This document shows positions 1 to 7,800 of a DNA stretch of 64,000 nucleotides, one piece after another. This stretch comes from Hymenobacter sp. UV11 (GTDB lineage: Bacteria; Bacteroidota; Bacteroidia; Cytophagales; Hymenobacteraceae): contig NZ_SRII01000010.1 of assembly GCF_004684095.1 (NCBI RefSeq), positions 124,001 through 188,000 on the forward strand. The letters run 5' to 3'. The translations under genes were made by a program, and so were the position numbers. Every line of letters starts with the position of its first letter. Position 1 is the stretch's first letter. The notes under the pieces are model-generated. The model did not search any database. It saw only the letters and a list, made by a program, of their open reading frames with translations, and was not told the origin of the DNA.

Positions 1-90
1 CTTGCGGCCGGCCATTATTTCGGCCAGGGCGGTGGGGTAGGCGGTAGCCTGCGCGTCGAGGAAGCGTTGGAGGTTGGGGTCGGTGGGCAT
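1..90 (-). CDS. DUF1810 family protein, N-terminal fragment (runs off left edge)
   Basis: Thirty codons are visible, starting at the ATG whose first base is 90 and reading leftwards off the window. The peptide begins MPTDPNLQRFLDAQ and continues to an AGRK sequence. This is the typical start of DUF1810 proteins, where a DLxRFxxAQ segment is followed by a LAELxxGRKxSHWMW block; the SHW part would lie just outside. DUF1810 proteins are small soluble proteins of unknown role. The frame is open to the edge. The family call rests on a short segment, so it is probable rather than certain. Confidence 0.7.
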   Translation of the reverse strand, partial: MPTDPNLQRFLDAQATAYPTALAEIMAGRK

Positions 91-215
91 ATGGCTGAGA
101 GCTTTCGGTACTACCAAACTTACGGTAGCAGGTTTGCGTTGAATGTTCTACATTTGTTGAAGCTTTAGCACAACAAAAAAATAAGGGGATAAGCCTCGCG
201 GCCTACCCCCTTACC

Positions 216-350
216 CTACCTAATCCAATGCGCGGCGGCCGTTACGGCACCACCGCTCATCAGCAACCAGAGTAGCCATTTAGCAACCTCTGGCGGTATG
301 CGGATGTCAAGCTTAATTTTGACTTCCGTTTTCGCACGAGCCTTATCCAT
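216..350 (-). CDS. small hypothetical protein with C-terminal membrane segment
   Basis: A 44-codon frame starts at an ATG (base 350) and encodes a charged N-terminal half (MDKARAKTEVKIKLDI) followed by a hydrophobic stretch of about 20 residues that could span a membrane. The frame is open further upstream to 473, but that part has an unlikely Arg/Pro-rich composition. I do not recognise it. No terminator or clear promoter is visible. It may be a genuine small membrane protein or a chance frame. Confidence 0.3.
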   Translation of the reverse strand: MDKARAKTEVKIKLDIRIPPEVAKWLLWLLMSGGAVTAAAHWIR

Positions 351-508
351 TGTGAGTTGGAAGTTAAGGTGTGACAGCACCTGCTTCCTGAACCCTCGGC
401 GTCGCCACAACGCCGGGGGTTCGCCGTTTATAGGCAACCGCGTTGGCGAGGTGTTTCCCGTGCGTTGCGCCAAAGGTAGAGACTTGAAGAGGTCATAATT
501 CTAATAGT

Positions 509-569
509 ACAAAGCCCTTGATTCAGAAATTAAAGCATTGCTTTATAATTTCTGAATCAAGAGCTTTGT
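509..569. repeat. AT-rich hairpin, 23-bp arms
   Basis: Arms at 509-531 and 547-569 are inverted copies (ACAAAGCCCTTGATTCAGAA and its near complement) with one mismatch and a 15-base loop. It is much more AT-rich than its surroundings and lies directly beside the MITE-like element at 583-715. There is no T-run, so a terminator role is not obvious. Confidence 0.75.
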
Positions 570-582
570 GTATCAATTTAAA

Positions 583-715
583 TAGGACTTACGCAAAACG
601 GGGTTGTCATTGCGAGCAACGCGAAGCAATCGCACCTAAACGATACCCGAGCGACTCGTTCTGATGCGATTGCCGCGCTTCGCTCGCAATGACAGACGCT
701 TTTGCGTAAGTCCTA
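583..715. mobile_element. MITE-like palindrome with AGGACTTACGCAAAA terminal inverted repeats, carrying a family A core
   Basis: Perfect 15-base terminal inverted repeats AGGACTTACGCAAAA lie at 584-598 and 700-714, flanked by T/A. Inside them is a family A palindrome (605-693) with ends GTCATTGCGAGC and GCTCGCAATGAC. There is no room for a transposase, so any mobility would depend on another element. A related but diverged element with AGGgCTTACGCAG ends is at 48365-48585. The MITE interpretation is inference from structure. Confidence 0.6.
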
Positions 716-736
716 GTTAAAAAAAAGTCACAAAAA

Positions 737-2098
737 TTACCGCCCCACCACGGGCAGCACCGGCAGGCTCTCGCGGCCCTGCGCATCCACGCTCACCACG
801 CCGAAGATGTAGTTGTCTTTGCTGATGGCCAGGTCGGCGGTGGTGCCGCTTACTGGGAAGCGCTGCTGCCACTGCGGGGCGCTGGTTTCGCGGGCCAGCA
901 CGAGGTATCCTGCCGGGGTAGGGCCGCCCTGCGGGGCCTGCCAGCGCAGCTCGGTGCGGTTGGTGAGCTTGGCAGTGAGGACTTCCACTTTTTGCGGGGA
1001 GGCGGGAGCCATGGCCAGGCTGGCCAGGGTGGCGAGGTTTACCTGGGCAGTGCGGCGCAGGTAGCGGAAGTCCATAAACTCGGGCTTGTCGCCGTACTCG
1101 ATGCCGCCTTCGGTGCGCAGGTCCTGGTGCTGGTGGTTGAAGTTCTCGTTGGTTTCGGTGAAGCGCACGGCCGCGTAGCCCTGCTGGTTGAAGGGCGTGT
1201 GGTCGCCGCCGCGCAGGAAGCGGTCGGGGCGGTACTCCAGCAGCACTGAGTAGCCGCCGGCGCTCACGTACTGGCGGGCGGCCATTTGGGCGTAGCGGGC
1301 GAGCTGGCGGCTGCTGGCGTCGTTCTCGTTGCTGAGCTGGCGGCGAGCCTTGGCCTGGTCGGGCGTTTCGGTGGCCGGCACGCCCTCGCTGAATACGCGC
1401 AGGTGCAGCGAGTCCGTGATTTCGGGGTCGTAGCCTTTCGAGTTGCCCACGATGTCGTTATTCAGCATCGCCACCAGGTTCCAGCCCTCTTTTTTGGCGC
1501 GCTTGGCCAGGTGGTCGGCGCCGAGCAGGCCCTGCTCTTCGCCCTGCACGGCCACCAGCTTTATCGTGCACGGAAACTTCTGGCCGGCCAGCACGCGGGC
1601 CACTTCCATCACGGCGGCCACGCCGCTGGCGTCGTCGTTGGCGCCGGGCGCGTCGGCGGTGCGGTTCATGATGTCGGTGACCCTGGAGTCGATGTGGCCG
1701 CTCATCAGGTACACGCGGGTGTCGGTGGGGTCGGTACCGGGGATGGTGGCCAGCACGTTGGCCATCAGCGTCTTCTTATCTACGCGGCGGCCGTCGGGGT
1801 TATAGGTAAAGGTGTCCATCTCCACCGTCATGCGCCCGCCGCCGGCCTTGCTGTATTTCTTAAACTCGTCGAACACGTACTGGCGCGCCGCACCGATGCC
1901 GCGCTTCTTGTCCTTGGTTTCGCTGAGCGTGTGGCGGGTGCCGTAGCTCACGAGCTTGCGCACGTCGGTTTCCAGGGTTTTGGCCGAAATCTCGTTCACC
2001 CACCGCTGAATGCTGGGGTCAACGGGGGGTAGGGTATTGGCGGTTTGGGCCAGCGCGGTGAAGGGCAGCAGGCCGGGGAGGAGTAGGAGGATTTTCAT
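737..2098 (-). CDS. secreted M28 family zinc metallopeptidase
   Basis: Probable aminopeptidase or carboxypeptidase with a co-catalytic zinc pair, acting outside the cytoplasm. The 453-residue product starts with a signal peptide (MKILLLLPGLLPFTALAQ); the start at 2098 was chosen over an in-frame ATG at 2110 because it places the signal peptide at the N-terminus. The M28 zinc and catalytic motifs appear in order: SGHIDS (His), GANDDASG (bridging Asp), GEEQG (catalytic and zinc Glu), NNDIVG (Asp), and GGDHTPF (His) near the C-terminal third. After the peptidase domain a ~90-residue fibronectin-III-like region follows (from about residue 360). Its substrate cannot be told from the sequence. It lies downstream of yebC on the same strand, but a hairpin and a repeat separate them. 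Confidence 0.93.
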   Translation of the reverse strand: MKILLLLPGLLPFTALAQTANTLPPVDPSIQRWVNEISAKTLETDVRKLVSYGTRHTLSETKDKKRGIGAARQYVFDEFKKYSKAGGGRMTVEMDTFTYNPDGRRVDKKTLMANVLATIPGTDPTDTRVYLMSGHIDSRVTDIMNRTADAPGANDDASGVAAVMEVARVLAGQKFPCTIKLVAVQGEEQGLLGADHLAKRAKKEGWNLVAMLNNDIVGNSKGYDPEITDSLHLRVFSEGVPATETPDQAKARRQLSNENDASSRQLARYAQMAARQYVSAGGYSVLLEYRPDRFLRGGDHTPFNQQGYAAVRFTETNENFNHQHQDLRTEGGIEYGDKPEFMDFRYLRRTAQVNLATLASLAMAPASPQKVEVLTAKLTNRTELRWQAPQGGPTPAGYLVLARETSAPQWQQRFPVSGTTADLAISKDNYIFGVVSVDAQGRESLPVLPVVGR

Positions 2099-2120
2099 AA
2101 GGAATTGCAAGAAACGACAA

Positions 2121-2154
2121 ACGCCGCCAGTCGGCCAAGACTGGCGGCGTTTTT
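2121..2154. terminator. hairpin terminator, probably bidirectional
   Basis: A perfect 12-bp stem (ACGCCGCCAGTC at 2121-2132 and its complement at 2139-2150) has a 6-base loop. It is followed on the plus strand by TTTTT, and on the minus strand by only three T. It lies between yebC and the M28 peptidase, both on the minus strand, so it probably stops read-through from yebC, possibly inefficiently. Confidence 0.6.
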
Positions 2155-2167
2155 AAGAAATAAGTCT

Positions 2168-2279
2168 GTCATTGCGAGCGCAACGCAGTGGAGCGCGGCA
2201 ATCTTTCCTTCACGCCAGAGTTAGTACACCAACGATTAGGAAGGATTGCCGCGCCCCACTGCGCTTCGCTCGCAATGAC
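2168..2279. repeat. family A palindromic repeat
   Basis: Ends GTCATTGCGAGC and GCTCGCAATGAC; inner arms contain GCGCGGCAATC and GATTGCCGCG. It is the same family as 605-693, 34542-34880, 42076-42173, 56430-56463 and 57683-57710. It fills most of the gap between yebC and the M28 peptidase. Confidence 0.85.
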
Positions 2280-2293
2280 AAACGCAGGTTTTC

Positions 2294-3028
2294 CTACCCC
2301 ATGGTGTGGTACACGGCCTGCACGTCTTCGTCTTCTTCGAGCTTATCAATCAGCTTTTCGACCTCCTCGGCCTGCTCGTCGTTGAGCGAAACTGTGGTGT
2401 TGGGCACGCGCTGCAGCGTGGCGCTCACGATGTTAGCGCCCTTGGCATCCAGCGCTTTCTGCATCTGGCCGAAGTCAGTGAACGCGGTTTCGACCACCAT
2501 ATACTGGTGCTCGGCGCCGTGCTCGTCTTCCTCAGTGGTTTCGTACACGTCCTCGGCGCCGGCGTCGATGAGCTCCAATTCCAGCTCGTCGCGGTCCAGG
2601 CCTTCGGCGGCCAGCTTGAAAACGCCCTTGCGGGTGAAGGTGTAGTCGGAGCTGCCGGCCGTGCCTAGCGCACCCGCGTTGCGGTTGAAATACAGGCGCA
2701 CGTTGCTCACGGTGCGGGTGGGGTTGTCGGTGGCGGTTTCGACCACAATGGCCACGCCGTGGGGGCCATAGCCCTCGTACACAACCTCTTGGTAATCCTT
2801 TTCGTCCTTGCCGGTGGCGCGCTTGATGGCGGCTTCCACGCGGTCCTTGGGCATGTTCACGCCCTTGCCGTTTTGCATGGCGGTGCGCAAGCGGGCGTTG
2901 GAGTCGGGGTTGGGGCCGCCTTCTTTCACGGCCATCACGATTTCCTTGCCGATGCGGGTAAAGTCTTTCGACATCCGGTCCCAGCGCTTCATTTTGCGGC
3001 CTTTCCGGAATTCAAATGCGCGTCCCAT
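2294..3028 (-). CDS. yebC: YebC/PmpR/TACO1 family regulatory protein
   Basis: A conserved cytosolic protein of 244 residues, the usual family length. It opens with MGRAFEFRKGRKMKRWDRMSK, the Bacteroidota form of the YebC N-terminus, followed by PNPDSNARLR, the VEAAIKRATG helix and YEGYGPHGVA, all family signatures. Members act as transcriptional regulators or as translation factors that help ribosomes through difficult sequences (TACO1); the sequence does not decide between these roles. The acidic C-terminus (LEEDEDVQAVYHTMG) is typical. It stands alone, with a palindrome downstream. Confidence 0.95.
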   Translation of the reverse strand: MGRAFEFRKGRKMKRWDRMSKDFTRIGKEIVMAVKEGGPNPDSNARLRTAMQNGKGVNMPKDRVEAAIKRATGKDEKDYQEVVYEGYGPHGVAIVVETATDNPTRTVSNVRLYFNRNAGALGTAGSSDYTFTRKGVFKLAAEGLDRDELELELIDAGAEDVYETTEEDEHGAEHQYMVVETAFTDFGQMQKALDAKGANIVSATLQRVPNTTVSLNDEQAEEVEKLIDKLEEDEDVQAVYHTMG

Positions 3029-3145
3029 CTTTTCTAGTATCAGTTAACAGTTATCAATTATCAACTCGGGGGCCGGGTGGGGAAGAGGAGTTGAATGCGG
3101 TCGCAAGTTACTACGCCCGGCCGGGGGGTAGCAACCCGACCGGCG

Positions 3146-3568
3146 CTAGCGGCTGGCCGGCGGCGCGGCCACCAGCTCATACACGCCCTTGTTGCCGCGC
3201 GGGTAGCCGTCGAGGGTAATGGTGAGGCGGCGCGTTTTGGCCACGTAGCGGTAGGTGCCGCGCTGCGCGTCGGGCCCTTTCAAATCGGTAAAGCGAAATA
3301 CGATGCTGTCGCCTTTGGTGGTGAAGCGGCCGTGCTGGGCAAACATCCGCGGGCCGCTGTCGCCCATGAGCAGGCTCAGGCGCTTGTCGTAGGTGCCGTC
3401 GGCGCGCAGGGCCAGCGTGCCGCCTACGCCCGGCACCTGGGTCGGCGGCTCGCCGGTGGTGAGGTCCACCACGGTGTAGCCGGTGTACGAATAGGTGGTG
3501 TAGAACGCGGCGGGGGGGGTAGGGGCGGGGGCGGCCAGCAGCCCGGCCGCCAGGAGGTAGCGCATCAT
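3146..3568 (-). CDS. secreted hypothetical protein
   Basis: From the ATG at 3568 the product is 140 residues with a short signal peptide (MMRYLLAAGLLAAPAP). An ATG three bases downstream (3565) would serve as well. The mature part has alternating polar and hydrophobic residues (GTYRYVAKTRRLTITLDGY) suggesting a small beta-barrel or lipocalin-like fold that responds to parameters such as 'FTTKGDSIVFRF'. I do not recognise a named family. A strong terminator of the upstream MBL gene separates the two, so it probably has its own promoter. Confidence 0.65.
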   Translation of the reverse strand: MMRYLLAAGLLAAPAPTPPAAFYTTYSYTGYTVVDLTTGEPPTQVPGVGGTLALRADGTYDKRLSLLMGDSGPRMFAQHGRFTTKGDSIVFRFTDLKGPDAQRGTYRYVAKTRRLTITLDGYPRGNKGVYELVAAPPASR

Positions 3569-3581
3569 GGGCAAGTTCAAT

Positions 3582-3631
3582 AAAAAAAACGGGGGTAGGA
3601 CGGGCACCCAACGCGCCCGCCCTACCCCCGT
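3582..3631 (-). terminator. rho-independent terminator of the MBL-fold gene, stem built from the GGGGGTAGGG motif
   Basis: A 17-bp stem (ACGGGGGTAGGACGGGC at 3589-3605, pairing with 3615-3631, one mismatch) is followed on the minus strand by eight T (complement of 3582-3589). It lies directly downstream of the MBL-fold gene. The stem contains the over-represented GGGGGTAGG motif on both arms. Confidence 0.85.
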
Positions 3632-3649
3632 CAAAAATAGCGCCCGGCG

Positions 3650-4636
3650 CTACGCGCCCGGCCGGCGGCCCGGCTTGGCGTAGGTGGTGTCGGCGTATTT
3701 TTTGCCGGGTTTCGAGGGCTTGCGCTTTTTGCGGCGGCCGCCCACCAGCAGCCACGCGGCGCCGGCCAGCAGCAGGCCCGCGCCAATGGCTGCCGCTTGC
3801 TTGGGCAGCTTGTCGGCGGGCTTGGGCGGCAGGTGCTCCACGCCGCTGGCATCGGTGAGGGCCGGCTCATCGAGGTAGCGGCCCTGGGCGGGCAGCTGGT
3901 AGTTGTCGGCCAGCTTGCGCAGGCCGGCGGCAGCTTCGGGGCCTTTAATTACCGGCCCGTGGCCGCAGCCAATGGCGGCGGGGTTAAGGTCGGCCAGCGT
4001 GCGCACCGACTGGCGGCATTTTTCCCAATCGTAGTTGAAGGGTGCGCCCGCCACGCTGATTTCGGGAATGCCGAGCAGCACGGCCGGAATCGACTCGTGA
4101 TTAGTAGTAGCAAAAGCGTCGGCCCCGATGAGGGTGCGGTCGGCCTCGCGGAAGAAGGCGATTTGGCCCGGCGCGTGGCCCGGCACGTGCAGCCAGCGCC
4201 ACTGCACTAGGTAGGGCGGCTGCTCACTGTCGAGCGGCAGGGCCTCGGCCACGTCGGTGAGGTCGGGCAATTGCGTTGGAAAAAACCGGCTCATAAACGC
4301 CAGCGAGCCGCCCACGGTGGGGTCGCTGGGCGGGTACAAGGCCTTGGCCGTGATGTAGGGCAGCTCCAGCGGGTGCGCGATAACCGGCACGTGCCAATGC
4401 GCCGCCAGCTCCTTGGCCGAGCCCATGTGGTCGAGGTGGCCGTGGGTCAGGATAATGGCCTCGGGGTGCGTGCCGGGGTAGAAGAGCTTGTCGGCCGCGG
4501 CAATGATTTCCTTGTCCAAGCCCGGCAGGCCGGTGTCAATCAGCACCCACTCGCCGGGAGTGCCGGTTTCGACAAAATACACGTTTACAAAACGTTTGAT
4601 GCGGAGCTGGTGCACACCAGCGGCTACTTGGTCCAT
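3650..4636 (-). CDS. MBL-fold metallohydrolase with C-terminal membrane tail
   Basis: Metallo-beta-lactamase-fold hydrolase of 328 residues. The zinc motif LTHGHLDHMG (HxHxDH) is followed by a downstream His in PGHAPGQ, an Asp in GADAF and a His in CGHGPV, so both metal sites look complete. After the catalytic domain, about residues 275-328, there is a proline/lysine linker, a hydrophobic segment (IGAGLLLAGAAWLLVGG) and a strongly basic tail (RRKKRKPSKPGKK). This suggests a C-terminal membrane anchor with the basic end inside and the enzyme outside or at the membrane face. Substrate is unknown; glyoxalase II-like and lactonase activities are common in the family. The start at 4636 (MDQVAAGVHQ) is chosen because upstream codons are low-complexity. 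It ends in a clear terminator. Confidence 0.85.
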   Translation of the reverse strand: MDQVAAGVHQLRIKRFVNVYFVETGTPGEWVLIDTGLPGLDKEIIAAADKLFYPGTHPEAIILTHGHLDHMGSAKELAAHWHVPVIAHPLELPYITAKALYPPSDPTVGGSLAFMSRFFPTQLPDLTDVAEALPLDSEQPPYLVQWRWLHVPGHAPGQIAFFREADRTLIGADAFATTNHESIPAVLLGIPEISVAGAPFNYDWEKCRQSVRTLADLNPAAIGCGHGPVIKGPEAAAGLRKLADNYQLPAQGRYLDEPALTDASGVEHLPPKPADKLPKQAAAIGAGLLLAGAAWLLVGGRRKKRKPSKPGKKYADTTYAKPGRRPGA

Positions 4637-4775
4637 AAGGTGGGGGTAGGGGCTAAGGGAAAAGGGAAAGCGTATCTGCCTCCCGATACGCAAAACCCGG
4701 CCGCCGGGCTGCCTGGCCAGAGAATCAGCGGGATAGGAAAATAGAATTTTAAGCCAGGGAAGGCTGAGCCAATGG

Positions 4776-4783
4776 TATATTTG
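4776..4783 (+). promoter_or_regulatory. candidate -7 element for the T9SS adhesin gene
   Basis: TATATTTG matches the Bacteroidota -7 consensus TAnnTTTG and lies 33 bases before the ATG at 4817. No clear TTG -33 element is found at the right distance. Confidence 0.45.
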
Positions 4784-4816
4784 GAAGCTCTTTTCTTACG
4801 TGAATTCTAAACTTGG

Positions 4817-7800
4817 ATGCGTCTACTCGCTACGTTACTTTTTTGTGTGCTAGGCCACGCTGCCTTGGCGCAGCAGCCCGCCCAGGCGGCCACCCAGCCC
4901 GAGCTGGAATTTATTGAAAACCGCGGCCAGTGGCCCGCCGCGGTGCGCTACCGCGCTGCCCTACCCGGCGGCGGCCAGCTCTTTGCCGAAGCCGACGGCC
5001 TGCGCCTGGCCCTGCTCGCCGATGGTGCCCTGGCCCACCCCAGCCACGCGCCCGAGGCCACCGGCCAGCGCGCCGCATCCACTTCCAGCATCTCGCCCAG
5101 CCCTGCCCCCAGCGGCACCCTGCGCGCCCACGCCTTCGACCTGCGCTTCGTCAATGCCGCGCCCACGGTCCACCCGGTAGCCGCTGGCCGCACCGCCGAG
5201 CACCGCAACTTTTTCCAGGGAAAGGACCCCGCACACTGGGCCGCCGACGTGCGCAGCTACCGCACCCTGGCCTACTCCGAGCTGTGGCCGGGGGTAGGGG
5301 CGCGGTTCTACGAAAACGACCAGCAGCGGCTGGAATATGACTTTACGGTGGCACCGGGCGCCGACCCGGCGGCTATCGGGCTGCGCCACGACGGCGCCGA
5401 GCTGGCCCTCGATGCAGGCGGCAACCTGCTGCTGACCACCAGTGTGGGCACCGTGCGCGAGCTGGCCCCGCAGGCCTGGCAAACCGACGCGGCCGGTACC
5501 CGCCGGCCCGTGGCCTGCCGCTACGCGCTGGGCGCGGGCGGCACCGTGCGCTTTGCGCTGGGCAATTATGACCGGACCCTACCCCTCACTATCGACCCCA
5601 CGGTGGTGTTTGCCACCTACACCGGCTCCACGGCCACCAACTGGGGCTTCACGGCTACTTATGATGCGGCCGGCAACCTTTACTCGGGCGGCATCGCGTT
5701 CAGCCTGGGCTACCCGGCCAGCCCCGGCGCCTACCAGACCACCTTCGCGGGCATCATCGACATGGCCCTCATCAAGTACGACGTGACCAAGACCGGGCCG
5801 GCGGCGCGGGCCTGGGCTACTTACCTGGGCGGCAGCCAGGCCGATTTTCCGTCGAGCCTCGTCACCAATGCCCAGGGCGAGCTGCTGGTGCTGGGCAGCA
5901 CCGGCTCGGCCGATTTTCCGACCACGGCCGGGGCAGTGCAGCGCACGTTTGCCGGCGGGCCGGCGGCCGACCCGTTTGGCGATGCTGCGCAAAGCAGTAT
6001 TTATCAGGTGAATGGCTCTGATATCGTGGTGTGCCGGCTGTCGGCCTCGGGCGCGGCGCTGCAGGCCAGCACTTACCTCGGCGGCTCCAATAATGACGGC
6101 CTGCTGCCGCTGAACCCGTACACGGCCGCCCCGCAGCTGGCCCACAACTACGGCGACCCGTTTCGGGGTGATATTCTGGTTGATGCGGCGAACAACGTGT
6201 ACATCGCGTCCAGCACCTCATCGAGCAATTTTCCGATGGCCCGTGGCTTTCAAAGCACCTACCGCGGCGGTACTTCCGACGGCGTGGTGTGCAAGCTGAA
6301 CGCCGGCCTTACCGCCCTGCTGTGGGGCAGCTACCTGGGCGGCAGCGCCTCCGACGCCGCCTACTCGCTGCAGCTGGAGCCCACTACCGGCGATGTGTAC
6401 GTGGCCGGCGGCACGCTCAGCGCCGACCTGCCCGCCACCACCGGCGCCCTCAATCCGCGGGCCTTCGGCAACGTCGATGGCTTTGCGGCACGCATTGCGG
6501 CCAGCGGCACCAGCCTGCTGCGCACCACCTACTTGGGCACCAGCGCTTATGACCAGGCGTTTTTTCTGCAGCTGGGCGGCGATGGCGGCGTGTACGTGCT
6601 GGGCCAGTCGCTGGGCGCCTACCCTACCACTGGCGGCTTGTATAAAAATACCGATGGCCGGCAGTTCATTCACAAGCTCGACGCCAACCTCACCCAAACC
6701 CAGTTGGCGACGGTATTTGGCAGCGGGCGCGCGGTAGTCGATATCGTGCCCACCGCCTTTTTAGTTGACCGCTGCGACCGGGTGTACGTGTGCGGCTGGG
6801 GCGGCCCCAACAACGGCAGCTACAGCACCTCGTCGTACCTCACGGCCAACCAGGGGGGTAGCACCCTGGGCCTGCCCACCACGGCCTACGCCGTGCAGCC
6901 TCAAACCGATGGCGCCGACTTCTACCTAGCGCAGTTTTCGGCGGGCCTCACGGCGCTTAGCTACGGCACTTTTTTCGGGGGTAGCGAGGTCGAGCACGTC
7001 GATGGCGGCACCTCGCGCTTCGACCCGCGCGGCATTGTGTACCAGGCTGTGTGCGCCTGCTTCACCAACCAAGGTTTTCCTATTCCGATGGGAGCCAACT
7101 ACTACGCTAGTAATACGGGCAGCCCCGGCACCTGCAACAACGCGGCCTTCGTGCTCAACTTTCAGCCCGACCTCGCCTACGTAGGCCCGCCCCAAACCGT
7201 GTGCACCAACGGCCCCTCGCCGCTGGTGGGCACCCCCGCCGGCGGCGTCTGGACGGGCCCCGGCGTGAGCGGCAGCCCGGCTCTGGGCTACGTCTTTACC
7301 CCGCCCGGCCCCGGTACTTACCCGCTCACCTACACCGTGGCCACGGGGCAGTGCGTGAGCTCGGCCACCCGGCAGGTTACGGCTGTGGCCCCGCTGCCCG
7401 TGAGCATCGGGGCGGGGCTGCTGGGCGCGTACTGCACCACCAATAATGCGCCGCTGCCCCTGGTGCCGCTGGTGGGCACGCCGGCGGGCGGCACGTTTAG
7501 CGGCACGGGGGTAGGGCTGGCGGCCAATGGCACCGACCAGGTTTTTGACCCCAACCTCGTGACCAGCGGCAGCGCCACCCTCACCTATACCTACAGCGTG
7601 GGCTGCCCCGGCACCGCCACCCGCCAGGTGCTGGTGACCAAGGCCGACGCCGGCCCCGACCAAACGGTGTGCGTAGGCTACTCGCCCATTTTCCTGCTCG
7701 GCACGCCGGCCGGCGGCACCTGGAGCGGGCCCGGCGTGTCGGGCTCGGTGGCGGCGGGCTACGTCTTTACGCCCTCGGCGGCACTGGCCGGCACCGTCAG

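Noticed and set aside
1286..2032. Long open plus-strand frame (248 codons) opposite the M28 peptidase
   Set aside because: Composition (long Val/Gly/His-rich runs) is that of an antisense shadow in GC-rich DNA; the minus strand has clear M28 motifs.
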